A DNA stretch of 44,824 nt from a virus. The position numbers were made by a program, and so were the translations under genes. Positions 25,160-34,109 of this stretch are shown one piece after another; position 1 is the stretch's first letter, and each line of letters starts with the position of its first letter. The notes below the pieces were generated by a model. It saw nothing but the letters and a program-made list of their open reading frames with translations. It did not search any database and was not told the origin of the DNA. The stretch covers positions 1 to 44,824 of IMG/VR virus record IMGVR_UViG_3300025141_014441; one strand, written 5' to 3'.

Positions 25160-28100
25160 CTATTTCTTACAGTCCAATGGTAGAAGGTTGCCCTTGTCCT
25201 TGGCAGCGCGTGCGCTAATTTTGTGCTGCAAATCTTTTGCTTCTTGCGAATCGGGATCTAATTTCTTTAAAATTGCTTTGTCAATTTGTTCTTGTAACCA
25301 ATCAATAAACTCTTCTGGACCAAGACCTAGTGCTGTCATAAGCATGATCAGAAAATACATCATAGGTGCGCTCATGTATAATGCAGTCATCAAAAGGGCT
25401 TTAATAGCCCCAATAATTATTTTGGGAATTAGTAACAAAATCATGAGCCACAGATTGAAATCCTGTTCCTCAACGTTCATTGCCATGTTGAACGCCTTGA
25501 AAGCGAGTGTCAATTCTTCTTCTGTGGCTGCTAGAGACATTCCTCCCGAAAAAGCCGCTAAAATAGTAGGCTGCAATTTTTTGAATATTTTGGTGCTTGA
25601 AGAAGCTTGAAGGGCATAAGCGTTCAAATAATAGGCAGCTACCGCTTCCATCAATTGGGAATTAAAAGCGTCCATAATGGGGTTTTGGATTGTGGGAAGA
25701 TTGGCTTCTCCAAAGAATTTCTTGACTTTGGTTGAATAAGTATATCCCGCAGAGTCTTTGAATGTCCCTGATCCCATCATTAGCATTAACTCAGAAGCTG
25801 CATACCCCGACACATAAGACTCTTGGGGATTGGCACTCTGCTTAAAAAACACGGCAACAGCCATAGCTGGCATTTGTTTCATTGCGGTGGTCATTTTTCC
25901 CAGTGGCATACCGACCATACTAATTTCTTTAACTACCACATCCTGCTCTTTTGTATAATACTTCAGCCTGCCGTCCCAATATTGAGAAACCGTGCCGTCA
26001 TCATATGTAAACGAGTCCGAATTAAAGAAAATGGTCTCCACCAATTTCTCAGTTTCTTTTTTTGACGGTTCGACCTTCAGCTTACCAGAAGCAACAAGAT
26101 TCTTGTTTTTGTATATTTCCATAAAAAGAAACGTGTTAATTATCAAAGGAAAAATGACCCGGAACTCATCCATTCCAGTAAAAGACCATGTCCCGAGGGT
26201 GGCACTAAAAAATATGTTAATTTTCGCGGCAAGCTGATCAATGTTCAGTTGTGTCCATGCTTTATTCTTGTTGGCAGACTTAACTATCTGAACTCCTTCT
26301 TCAGCGTGTCCATCTTTACCCTGTGTGGCGTTGATCAGCGCCTTGGAAATCATTTGATCCAAAAACGACTCGGCACTTTTGTCTGTTCCAAGTTTACCGA
26401 TCATGGTCAAATTTTTAACACCCACATAACCCTTTCCTGCTGCGCCGCTTGCGCCCGCAAATGTTTCCATCCAAGCGCCCCAAGCGCCCTTTGGGCGTCT
26501 ATATAGAAAGGGCACATTTTTGCTATAATCGACTGTCAAATTTGCTTCTAAGATTGATTGATAGGAGGGCAACGATGTCACATGTGATGGGACAACCGAC
26601 TTTATAAACTTAAGTTCGTCCTGTACAAGATCTTCCACTGTGAGATCCATTTCACACATTAGATTTTTAACTGGTATCGTGACTCCGTATTGTGCGACCA
26701 GATCTTTAAAAGCTTGAACCATCGATGGTATCATTCCTATCTTTATATCTGTTCCTAAAAAGCCCTCTGGGTTAACCACGGCGGTCCAGTATAAATACGG
26801 ATATTTTTCTATAATAAGACTATAAACCAAAACTCTCAGGCTCTCTACTTTTATAGCCAAACTATCATCAGCATAATGCTTATTAGCCTCTGTTTCGTCT
26901 TTGGTCGCCTTACAAAGTGAATCATGAATTCTCTTAAGGCGCTCCACTCTATAAAATTCTGGCTCCTTTGAAAGCCAAGCTGCCTTTATTTCGTCGCTTA
27001 CTTTTTGTACTTTTTCTTGAGTAATGCCGAACACAATATCCGCATAAAGATCTGCGACGGTAACGGAGGGACTTTCTATTAAAGTTCGCAGTGCTGGCGG
27101 TGTGTTTTTCTCGGAGGCGGGGAATGGTATATTTTCACCAATAATGGTTAAAGGAGACTTCTCGGCGTTGCTGCCCTTGGACGCTTTGCCTGTTTTCGGG
27201 ATATTGTTGTAAATAGCAGAGATGTTGGCTCCCACAGTAAAGTTGCCCTTGGTGTTAACGTTAAGCTTAAAATCAGCAGTGTTAATAAGCGTAAACGCTC
27301 CTTGAGCGGCTTCGGTCTTGTTGGGCGTTGTAAGAGTTTTTAAAGCCTGTTCGTCAAAAATAGGTACATCAAGCCTCAAAGAGCCAGTTGTGACTCCCGG
27401 CATATTTCCCAAAATATTGCCTAAAATTTTAGGAAACTGCATTTTTGGCGGTTTATCATCAAGTTTGTCTACCACGTTCTTGGCTTGGGATCCTGCTGAC
27501 GGCTTAAAAATATTATCAAGCGGAGAATGTACGGCACCTTTCCAATCACTATCAAACAAAGTTTTATAATCGCGCAGAGTGCTTTGCGAAGCGTGATATG
27601 AAGGCTCTAAAACTACAAGATTATCAAACTCTGGAACTATATTTTGGGGAAAATCGCCAGAAAGCAGGTCGGCGATGGCGTCGGCAGCGGCGTCGTCTTC
27701 TTGTTTTAAATTCTTTATAAGCCCTTCTAAGGCTTCGTCGTCCATCTTGTCGCCGAGATTGTTTCTAATGGGTGCCGCAACTTTTATACCACAAAAATCC
27801 ACCATTTCGATTTCTTCATTGGATTTTTTATTAAGCTCATCACATATGTAAGTGCCAGCATTAATTCCAATTTGTCTAAAAAAGTCCGCTATTTTTTGAG
27901 GGGAAATATTGCCGACTTCGTCGAGGAAGAATTTTTGGGCTTTGTCTTTATATTGTTCTTTCCTTAAAAGAAACTCACAAAACTGCACAAGCTCATAATC
28001 TGCCATCCCCTCTAAAAGACGACAGATTTGAGTCGGGGACATATTTTTAAAAACAGCGTCCACAAAATCCAGAACATTGGTGGCTTCGTCGGGGGTGGGA

Positions 28101-29755
28101 GGCTTGCCGCCCGCTATATGAGAGGGAAGACCCTTCAGCGGGAGATTTCGGTCGTCGTAGACTTGGTTAGGAGCAAGTCCTCCAAAATTAAAATCATTCT
28201 CTGGATTATCCGACCCCAGCTTCGATAAACAATAACGCAAACACAACTTAACCATCTGTACTGCGCCTTCTTCAAGAGCCGTGTATAGCGATTCTTTTAT
28301 AATTTTTCCCCAATCAATCGTCTTTCCTTGGCGCTTGCGAAGTTCCTCCCAGATTTTTCGATATTTTGCATATTCTACCGAAAATGCTAAAAAATTCCTC
28401 GCCAGTTTGTCTAATTGCACGGTTAACATAGCAGCTAGCGCGACATAACCTTGGGCTGCCATTTTTTCAATGGCGAGAGCAACCACACACTCTAATAATC
28501 CGATCAACCCTAGCCGATTTATCCATTTTATTATTGGCTCAAGTGTATTTTTTGATTTTTCAACCCACCTTTCCCAATCACTTTTTGCGCCCACGGCGTC
28601 GAGGTGCAAGGGATTTTTAAAATTTTTAATTGCCTGATCTATATCTCCAATTGCTGGGATACCTTGAATAAGAAAATAATCGGCAATAAATTCTGTGGCT
28701 TGTAGTGCTTCATTACTAACATCGGCGCGTGTGGGCAAGTCCTTGCTCGCCTTAGTAAAGAAATCAGTCATCGGTCCCATTATTGCCATGTCAAGTTGTG
28801 TCTTAAGATCTCCCGGCTTGGCATTTAGAGGACCAGCCAGATATTTTGAACGCAGTTGGGCACTAGATTCCACCGTGGCACCCAAAAAAGCATTCAGGTC
28901 ATCAAGATTTTGAATATTTCCTATTTTTTTTAAATCTTTAACAAACTTCTTGAACTTCTTAAATGGGTCACATTTTTTAGCGCATTGCCTTTTTTTGGAT
29001 TTGCTTGCGGTTTCGGGCGATGCCCCTAAACACTTTTTACGACAAAGTTTTGGACTATCATATACGTCCATCTTAAAATCAATAGATATCGAAAAATCTT
29101 TTAAACACTTGCCGTTAATACACTTAGCGCCCTTGACCTTGGCTGCGACACAGTCAGCAGTATTTTTACATTTAACTTTTTCGCCGCCAAGCCATTTATT
29201 AGCGGCGGCATATGCTTTTTGATCAGCGGATTGGGGCTTGTTTTTGTTGGCTTCCTCTTCATCAAATAATTTCTTAACCTTGTCGATATCGACAATTTGA
29301 GTTTTTGTTTTATTCTTACCAAATCCGGTTATTTCAAACGCATCAATTGAATAAAGCAACTTTATAGGGTCTTCAGGTCGAGGACCAATATCATATCTGC
29401 GACCGTTAACGGAAGAAAGCGTCAGCCCCGTTTCAACAGAAGTCCCAGATTTTTCCGTAGCTTCCGCAATCTCACAAGATTTATCTTTATCTTTTTGGCT
29501 CACGGGTAATACGACAGCAGGGGGTGTTTTATCTATCGGAACAAGAAAAAGCTTATGTTTATCAAAATAGTTCAAAACCTCTTTTATGTTCTCTTCATTC
29601 TTGAGAATCATATCCAACGTTATGCCATCTGGTAGCTTGGTTTTATCCACCAGATAAAGAGAATAATAAACACGACCACTTCCAGCATCATAATATGGCG
29701 AGCGAAATTCGCGCCAAGCTTTTGCAAGAAATAATTGTGTAGTTATAGTAGACAT
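25160..29755 (-). CDS. Large virion-associated protein with a Cys-rich patch and C-terminal membrane-like segments
   Basis: A 1531-aa, largely helical protein I cannot assign to a family. Residues 196-262 contain eight cysteines in two clusters: C196, C202, C212 and C217 in a pattern like small disulfide or zinc modules, then C238, C242, C258 and C262 as two CxxxC pairs in a lysine-rich setting. Around residues 405-450 is a hydrophobic helical stretch. Near the C-terminus, about 1433-1479, lie two strongly hydrophobic helices (LWLMILLLIPKIIIGAI and PMMYFLIMLMTALGLG). Size, helicity and hydrophobic segments would fit a tape-measure or a pore-forming ejected protein. The place between spike genes and gp25 also fits a baseplate hub component. 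Overlaps its upstream neighbour by one base. Function unassigned. Confidence 0.65.
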   Translation of the reverse strand: MSTITTQLFLAKAWREFRSPYYDAGSGRVYYSLYLVDKTKLPDGITLDMILKNEENIKEVLNYFDKHKLFLVPIDKTPPAVVLPVSQKDKDKSCEIAEATEKSGTSVETGLTLSSVNGRRYDIGPRPEDPIKLLYSIDAFEITGFGKNKTKTQIVDIDKVKKLFDEEEANKNKPQSADQKAYAAANKWLGGEKVKCKNTADCVAAKVKGAKCINGKCLKDFSISIDFKMDVYDSPKLCRKKCLGASPETASKSKKRQCAKKCDPFKKFKKFVKDLKKIGNIQNLDDLNAFLGATVESSAQLRSKYLAGPLNAKPGDLKTQLDMAIMGPMTDFFTKASKDLPTRADVSNEALQATEFIADYFLIQGIPAIGDIDQAIKNFKNPLHLDAVGAKSDWERWVEKSKNTLEPIIKWINRLGLIGLLECVVALAIEKMAAQGYVALAAMLTVQLDKLARNFLAFSVEYAKYRKIWEELRKRQGKTIDWGKIIKESLYTALEEGAVQMVKLCLRYCLSKLGSDNPENDFNFGGLAPNQVYDDRNLPLKGLPSHIAGGKPPTPDEATNVLDFVDAVFKNMSPTQICRLLEGMADYELVQFCEFLLRKEQYKDKAQKFFLDEVGNISPQKIADFFRQIGINAGTYICDELNKKSNEEIEMVDFCGIKVAAPIRNNLGDKMDDEALEGLIKNLKQEDDAAADAIADLLSGDFPQNIVPEFDNLVVLEPSYHASQSTLRDYKTLFDSDWKGAVHSPLDNIFKPSAGSQAKNVVDKLDDKPPKMQFPKILGNILGNMPGVTTGSLRLDVPIFDEQALKTLTTPNKTEAAQGAFTLINTADFKLNVNTKGNFTVGANISAIYNNIPKTGKASKGSNAEKSPLTIIGENIPFPASEKNTPPALRTLIESPSVTVADLYADIVFGITQEKVQKVSDEIKAAWLSKEPEFYRVERLKRIHDSLCKATKDETEANKHYADDSLAIKVESLRVLVYSLIIEKYPYLYWTAVVNPEGFLGTDIKIGMIPSMVQAFKDLVAQYGVTIPVKNLMCEMDLTVEDLVQDELKFIKSVVPSHVTSLPSYQSILEANLTVDYSKNVPFLYRRPKGAWGAWMETFAGASGAAGKGYVGVKNLTMIGKLGTDKSAESFLDQMISKALINATQGKDGHAEEGVQIVKSANKNKAWTQLNIDQLAAKINIFFSATLGTWSFTGMDEFRVIFPLIINTFLFMEIYKNKNLVASGKLKVEPSKKETEKLVETIFFNSDSFTYDDGTVSQYWDGRLKYYTKEQDVVVKEISMVGMPLGKMTTAMKQMPAMAVAVFFKQSANPQESYVSGYAASELMLMMGSGTFKDSAGYTYSTKVKKFFGEANLPTIQNPIMDAFNSQLMEAVAAYYLNAYALQASSSTKIFKKLQPTILAAFSGGMSLAATEEELTLAFKAFNMAMNVEEQDFNLWLMILLLIPKIIIGAIKALLMTALYMSAPMMYFLIMLMTALGLGPEEFIDWLQEQIDKAILKKLDPDSQEAKDLQHKISARAAKDKGNLLPLDCKK

Positions 29756-30843
29756 TAGTTTGCGTTGTTAAGGGTGCTGCAAATATACGTTTTTGAAGAA
29801 GACTCTAAGTAACTCAGTTCCACTGTTGCTCGATGTATATCTCCACAATGTAGTAAAGCTTTGTTCATTTCAAACGTCAACTCATACCACGGTTTTTTGG
29901 CGATGAGCATTGCTGAAGGCTGGCACGGCGAACCTCCCGGCGGGAAAATGCCCGCCAAGTGTATATGAGACGCCATATCTAGACTCATTTGTTTCATATC
30001 TTCAACTATATTGACCACAGTGTCTTTTAAATATTTGTTTGATTCCATTAGCTGCTGCAAACACATAACCAAGTTATATCCTTTCACCAGAGGCTGTAAA
30101 TCATGCGGTGCTGTGTCTATATTCGCGCCCACTAAATCAATACCCTTTCTTGTGCCCAGTGGTCCCCCAAGAGAATTAAGAAGTGGGTCATCTTCACCAG
30201 CATAAGTAACTAATTTTATTCCCTCTCTGCCTATAATTCTGACCGCATCCGCTTTGATCGCCACTGCTGACCGAGCAGCAGGACTGCCGTTAGGTGTATT
30301 TATAATTCCGAAAGCGCGGTCCACATCGGTTTTTTGAGCAATATAAATTCGGGCTGCATCATTAACAAAGCTTGGACCAGATGTTAATCTCTGTTCCTCT
30401 TGGTGTTGAATGGTTTGAAGCTTTGCGGATAGATTTTCGGCGTCGAGAGGTTCGATTTCGCTTGTCTGCAAAGAATCAATCTTAAATAGCGATTGGCGAC
30501 CAGCAACTATATCAATCATATAACAACCGTCTTCGCCATTTTGTCCATAACCAGTATCCACCAATACTTGAGGTTCTATTTCGATGTTATCTTTATCTTT
30601 ACCGGGCTTAAGGATACCTATTCTATCCACACCAAAAGTGATCTGGCAATTGCCATGATCGATAATTTTTTCACACGGCATTTGCGTAAACTTGGGATAT
30701 GAATCGCTGGGAAGCTTGGCATAGCCTGTTCCTGCATCCCGCGCTCTTTGTTGTATTGATGCCACTTTATTTTTGTCGGCGCGGGCGCGGGATGTTCCAC
30801 TCCCTTTCTGATTTGCTATTTTTCGTCTTATTCCTCGGCTCAT
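29755..30843 (-). CDS. Putative baseplate spike/hub-associated protein
   Basis: A 362-aa protein with a very basic N-terminus (SRGIRRKIANQKGSG). From about residue 85 it is beta-rich, with a strand series RIYIAQKTDVDRAFGI and SAVAIKADAVRIIGREGIKL that resembles the short repeated strands of phage spike or needle proteins. Residues 245-300 are helical (VMCLQQLMESNKYLKDTVVN). Residues near 292-310 contain HIHLAGIFPPGGSPCQPS, with possible metal ligands. It follows the gp5-like spike/lysozyme gene after 12 bases; a strong AGGGGG site precedes the ATG. Its position directly after gp5 and before the hub-sized protein supports a central baseplate role. No family is named with confidence. Confidence 0.6.
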   Translation of the reverse strand: MSRGIRRKIANQKGSGTSRARADKNKVASIQQRARDAGTGYAKLPSDSYPKFTQMPCEKIIDHGNCQITFGVDRIGILKPGKDKDNIEIEPQVLVDTGYGQNGEDGCYMIDIVAGRQSLFKIDSLQTSEIEPLDAENLSAKLQTIQHQEEQRLTSGPSFVNDAARIYIAQKTDVDRAFGIINTPNGSPAARSAVAIKADAVRIIGREGIKLVTYAGEDDPLLNSLGGPLGTRKGIDLVGANIDTAPHDLQPLVKGYNLVMCLQQLMESNKYLKDTVVNIVEDMKQMSLDMASHIHLAGIFPPGGSPCQPSAMLIAKKPWYELTFEMNKALLHCGDIHRATVELSYLESSSKTYICSTLNNAN

Positions 30844-30855
30844 TATTTATACCCC

Positions 30856-32436
30856 CTAAACACACTTCGGTCTTGTTTTATCATCCTTACCACATAAAAA
30901 TTTATAAGCATCAGTATGATCACAACTTGTCTTTTGACCAACGGTTTTTGTTCCTTTTGGGGCAGTGCGATACTTCTTGGGAACTTGTTTACACAATATT
31001 TCTAGGTTTTTATCTTGTGTGGGTGCGCCAGGAACTCTTACAAGAAGATCAACAGCCCCTGTAAGTTTGTCTGTCCAGCTTTGGCGGCGTACATTCTTCA
31101 AAGTCGAATTAAAATCTTTTTCGATGGCGTTGGCGGCTTGGATGTTGGACATCTTTGAATATTTTTTATCTTTTTTGCAAGCTTTGATTCCAGCCTTCAT
31201 TCTTTTGAGTATTACTTCATATGATGTCTTGCTAACCCAATTTCGCACGAGATTATACAAAATCCCGCACTTGTTGCCTGTGTTTGCTTTTTTGCCAAAA
31301 AGTTCTATGCGATTGGCTTTGTGTGATTTATTTGTACACTCTATTGGTTGGTGTGAGGCAAGTCGGGAAACATAGAACACGGCTTGGTGGATGCCATAGG
31401 GAACTGGCTGAAGAGTGTGGAAGTGTGCGGCACGAATAGCATAATTATTAAATGAAGGCACGTCCTCGGTGCCATAAAATTCTGAGATTTGGGTGGCACC
31501 AATACCGATGCCCGTACAAGGACCGCGACTTCGGTCGTCAAGTGCGGCAGCGAGCCTGTATGTTTTATTGGGTTCATTCTCTTTATATAAAAATTGATTA
31601 AAAACACCGGTCGGTCTCAAGCCACTCTCCCCAATCCACAACCTTTTCCAAAAACAAGTAGGTTGTAACTGATAGCTTTTTAATAAAGACTCCAAGAAAT
31701 TACGGGCAATGAGTGGTGGCTTTGCTGGTCTGGGGGCATATTGTTGTTTCAACGCAGGTTTCATTTTTTCGAACGAAACAAATTCCCGCTTAATATAATC
31801 TTTAATCGAGATCTGCTTGCCGCCACCGAGTGCGCGGCGCAGCGCGTAGCCGTTGCTGATTTTTGCCATCCTGAATCGCTCTTCGTCGGCAAGCGGATTG
31901 CCGATCATACCCATCCCCGGCAGCACGGCGGCAGTGCCGTCCCAAGGGATCTCGTCTCCAGAGCCAGAGGGTACAACAATCGTGGCTCCAGCCCCAACAT
32001 CAATAGTACCAAACGAAGTAGAATATACGTCATTGAATGCAACCGTTACAACATTTCCAAATTGATAACCGATAGGAGGACCGACACACAGCGCGTGGTC
32101 AGTAACGGTCGGACCAAATTCATCTTCGGGTTTTTCTAAGTAGCCATGAAGCTCTGGCACCCTGACATAAACTTGTACCATATTTGCGTCGTTTTCAGTT
32201 TGGCTTTGAGATTTTAACACGTTTAAAAGCCCAGCAGGGATGAGCGTTCCCTCTGGTAAAACTTTTAAAACAAATCCCCGAAAAGTGGCGGCTGAATCGG
32301 CTGAATTTCCAACTGCCGTTCCATAAATCGCACTTTTTACATTTTCGAAGCCTTCGCCTTCTGCAAGGTTCGATCCGACGATGTTGGAACGAAGAAAGCC
32401 CTTGTTTAAATATCCAAATTTCTCATTGGTCGTCAT
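30856..32436 (-). CDS. gp5-like baseplate spike protein with a transglycosylase-type lysozyme domain
   Basis: A 526-aa protein. Residues about 50-145 look like the OB-fold of T4 gp5 and P2 gpV: VQVYVRVPELHGYLEKP strands followed by PPIGYQFGNVVTVAFND. Residues about 255-360 carry a soluble-lytic-transglycosylase-like pattern: a GESGLRPTG segment with Glu270 as candidate catalytic acid, then GIGIGATQIS, the counterpart of the G-L-M-Q-I/L motif. This would cut peptidoglycan locally while the tail tube crosses the cell wall. T4 gp5 uses a different (T4-lysozyme) domain, so the enzyme module appears swapped. The C-terminus is Cys- and Lys-rich. No T4-like triple-beta-helix is visible within this protein. 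Start overlaps the upstream gene by 14 bases. The spike call is moderate; the lytic domain call is moderate. Confidence 0.65.
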   Translation of the reverse strand: MTTNEKFGYLNKGFLRSNIVGSNLAEGEGFENVKSAIYGTAVGNSADSAATFRGFVLKVLPEGTLIPAGLLNVLKSQSQTENDANMVQVYVRVPELHGYLEKPEDEFGPTVTDHALCVGPPIGYQFGNVVTVAFNDVYSTSFGTIDVGAGATIVVPSGSGDEIPWDGTAAVLPGMGMIGNPLADEERFRMAKISNGYALRRALGGGKQISIKDYIKREFVSFEKMKPALKQQYAPRPAKPPLIARNFLESLLKSYQLQPTCFWKRLWIGESGLRPTGVFNQFLYKENEPNKTYRLAAALDDRSRGPCTGIGIGATQISEFYGTEDVPSFNNYAIRAAHFHTLQPVPYGIHQAVFYVSRLASHQPIECTNKSHKANRIELFGKKANTGNKCGILYNLVRNWVSKTSYEVILKRMKAGIKACKKDKKYSKMSNIQAANAIEKDFNSTLKNVRRQSWTDKLTGAVDLLVRVPGAPTQDKNLEILCKQVPKKYRTAPKGTKTVGQKTSCDHTDAYKFLCGKDDKTRPKCV

Positions 32437-32731
32437 CTATGTGGTCGTCCTTATAATCATTCAAATTGTCATAAATCGCCTCTATCTCTTCACCCGTGAT
32501 GATAGTATTTTGTTTATTGGTCTTCGCCATTAGTGAGGCAACCTTTACTAATTGCTCGTTCGACCTTTGGAGAGTTTCAAGATACTTGGCGACAACCATA
32601 CCGACGCGGTCGTGACTCAGCTTACCACTGTGAATGTCTTGACAAACTTCGTCAAGTGCGGTGTTGGTTGCCTCTCTATCTAAATCTATGTTTTTTAACG
32701 CCTTCTCAAGTAGTTCTTTAAATTTCGCCAT
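32423..32731 (-). CDS. Small acidic helical protein downstream of the late sigma factor
   Basis: A 102-aa, mostly helical protein (KFKELLEKALKNIDLDREA to VAKYLETLQRSNEQLVKVAS) ending in a very acidic tail, IYDNLNDYKDDHIDDDQ. No named family recognised. It overlaps the gp55-like gene by 14 bases upstream and the spike gene by 14 bases downstream, so the three are co-translated. In T4 the late co-activator gp33 is a small protein that works with gp55 and docks on the sliding clamp with its C-terminus. Size, linkage and the acidic C-terminus make a gp33-type role conceivable. That is a hypothesis from context, not from a sequence match. Confidence 0.6.
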   Translation of the reverse strand: MAKFKELLEKALKNIDLDREATNTALDEVCQDIHSGKLSHDRVGMVVAKYLETLQRSNEQLVKVASLMAKTNKQNTIITGEEIEAIYDNLNDYKDDHIDDDQ

Positions 32732-33395
32732 CGTCCCAATCTTCCTTAAACCCTCGATACTTCACTTTCAACTTTCCAAGAACCGTTGCTATTTGTTTTG
32801 TGTTGAGGTCGGTGATCTCTCTCATGTATAAGTAAATAGCTTTTTTGTTGAAAATTTCAATATCATTGCTGTGTTCAAACAGGACTTTAATGGCGTTTAT
32901 TACTTTTATTTCATTTTCTTTGTCGGCGGCGGCATACCAACCATCTAAAGAGTCGCGAAAATGATGAACAAATTCTTCTTTTTGTCTGTCTTGTTCGTAA
33001 GGGTTTTGACTCACTAAGGCGTCTTCATATTGGTGGTAACCATCTATATTTGTCTCAGTCCTCATCCTCTTGGCTGTTTTTTTAACCTTGTGGATAAACC
33101 AATTTTTGGTAACGACCGAAAAATAAGAAAAGGCTTTAGAGCCTTTATTGGGATCATACTTGTCAAGAATGGTAACCAACCACGCCTTGCACTCTTCTCG
33201 CAGATAATCAATATTGGGAAGAGTGGTAAACTTATAAGTATAAATAATTTTGTCTACCAACTCATCAAACGCAGGATGAATAAACTGTATGTAAAGCTGT
33301 TCTTTTTCAAATCGGTCTGTGATGGCGCAATATTTTACGATGGCGTCTTCATGAACCTTTGTAAAATATTTGCGCTTCGGTCTCTTTCTCGGCAT
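32718..33395 (-). CDS. gp55-like late transcription sigma factor
   Basis: A 225-aa protein resembling T4 gp55 (185 aa) and its homologues in other T4-like phages. The core is a sigma region 2-like helix set with KGSKAFSYFSVVTKNWFIHK (residues about 84-103), preceded by LREECKAWLVTILDKYDP. T4 gp55 replaces the host sigma factor on RNA polymerase and recognises a TATAAATA-type -10 element of late genes. I chose the ATG at 33395, with GGAG six bases upstream; an in-frame TTG one codon earlier is less likely. The C-terminus KYRGFKEDWDDGEI could hold a clamp-binding motif. Its 5' end overlaps the upstream membrane protein gene by 47 bases. Expected to drive the structural genes in this window. Confidence 0.85.
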   Translation of the reverse strand: MPRKRPKRKYFTKVHEDAIVKYCAITDRFEKEQLYIQFIHPAFDELVDKIIYTYKFTTLPNIDYLREECKAWLVTILDKYDPNKGSKAFSYFSVVTKNWFIHKVKKTAKRMRTETNIDGYHQYEDALVSQNPYEQDRQKEEFVHHFRDSLDGWYAAADKENEIKVINAIKVLFEHSNDIEIFNKKAIYLYMREITDLNTKQIATVLGKLKVKYRGFKEDWDDGEI

Positions 33396-33672
33396 CAAGA
33401 TCTCCAGTTAATTCCGCTTGCAAGTCAAGAATATCTTTTAAATGAACATTTAGTTCATTGCTCATCTTCACAAAAGCCTCTATTGTTGCATCCCCATAAT
33501 AAGTCTCACTAGCATTTAACTTTTGCACAAATTCATCATAATTTTCCACAAAGAAATATAGTTCTTCAAGTCGGATTTGGATATTAGCAAGAGTTTTAAA
33601 CAGGTTTCGAACAAGCCACAAAAGGAGTACCATTGCAGCGACCAAACTTATAATTACTACCCACTCAATCAT
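33349..33672 (-). CDS. Small single-pass membrane protein
   Basis: A 107-aa protein with one N-terminal transmembrane helix (residues about 4-24, WVVIISLVAAMVLLLWLV) followed by a short basic stop (RN, then K) and a long amphipathic helical region of about 70 residues. This is an N-out or N-in type II-like topology with a cytoplasmic or periplasmic coiled region; orientation is uncertain. No family recognised. It could be a phage-encoded envelope protein, for example one affecting lysis or superinfection, but nothing in the sequence proves this. It overlaps the zinc-ribbon gene by 8 bases and the gp55-like gene by 47 bases, the longest overlap in the window. Confidence 0.65.
   Translation of the reverse strand: MIEWVVIISLVAAMVLLLWLVRNLFKTLANIQIRLEELYFFVENYDEFVQKLNASETYYGDATIEAFVKMSNELNVHLKDILDLQAELTGDLDAEKETEAQIFYKGS
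33396..33405 (-). promoter_or_regulatory. Ribosome-binding site deciding the gp55 start
   Basis: The minus strand reads GGAGA at 33405-33401, followed by a short spacer to the ATG at 33395, with six bases between GGAG and the start. It lies inside the coding sequence of the upstream 107-aa protein and favours the ATG over the neighbouring TTG. Confidence 0.6.
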
Positions 33673-33934
33673 CCGCTTTAAACTCGTTTGACGGAGCCTC
33701 CCTTTGCATCTGTTTTAATATTTCACGATTTGCTTCAATTCCCTCTTTTGTTTCCTCTCCCACCTTTCGTTTGGAAAAGGGCGCGTCGTTAAATGTGGTT
33801 GTAAACGGCTGTGGAATTTTTTCAAAATCTGTAATTCTTCGGTCACAGACGCACACCTTGCGTTCCTCAGTCATAGACCTCCACTCTTCCCACTCTTCGG
33901 GGCAGACGAGGCATCGGTAATAATATTTAGGCAT
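33665..33934 (-). CDS. FmdB-like zinc-ribbon protein
   Basis: An 89-aa protein opening MPKYYYRCLVCPEEWEEWRS, the form of the FmdB/zinc-ribbon family (M-P-x-Y-x-Y-x-C-x-x-C, then a W/F-E-x-x-S-M segment). Cys8 and Cys11 form the first ligand pair. The second pair is Cys28 and Cys30, spaced CxC rather than the usual CxxC, so metal binding may be altered. The C-terminal half is charged and probably disordered. Proteins of this type are common small genes in T4-like phages; their role is unclear, with regulation or protein binding proposed. Overlaps both neighbours by 8 bases, in the core block between the sugar module and the sigma factor. Confidence 0.7.
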   Translation of the reverse strand: MPKYYYRCLVCPEEWEEWRSMTEERKVCVCDRRITDFEKIPQPFTTTFNDAPFSKRKVGEETKEGIEANREILKQMQREAPSNEFKADD

Positions 33935-34109
33935 CAGCTTCTTCTTGTGGCATTATTTCAAACGTGGGGGGATTTTTTACATCAAGTTCTCCATGAACGG
34001 TTTCAAAAAAATCCAAATTTCTAAGAATGCCCGTTACGTCGATTTGGTCCAACAAACCCTTTTGTAATGTCATCATCACTGCGCCTAATGCTTGATTTGA
34101 TAGTTTCAT
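33927..34109 (-). CDS. Conserved small phage protein of unknown function
   Basis: A 60-aa protein starting MKLSNQALGAVMMTLQKGLL and ending in an acidic tail. It is helical in the first half and has a PPTFEI strand near the end. The style matches small proteins found near gp55 in T4-like phages of aquatic bacteria, but I cannot name a family. The ATG overlaps the stop of the GDP-mannose dehydratase gene as ATGA, with GGAG upstream inside the dehydratase coding region. This is therefore the exact join between the sugar module and the core phage genes. Downstream it overlaps the zinc-ribbon gene by 8 bases. Confidence 0.65.
   Translation of the reverse strand: MKLSNQALGAVMMTLQKGLLDQIDVTGILRNLDFFETVHGELDVKNPPTFEIMPQEEADA

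Noticed and set aside
25160-29755. Calling the 1531-aa protein the tape measure
   Set aside because: Size and hydrophobic helices fit, but the location next to gp25 and the lack of recognisable tape-measure repeats leave it open.
30844-30851. TATAAATA directly before the ATG of the 362-aa protein
   Set aside because: Transcription from it would start inside the coding sequence. The AGGGGG just upstream better explains the region as a ribosome-binding site.
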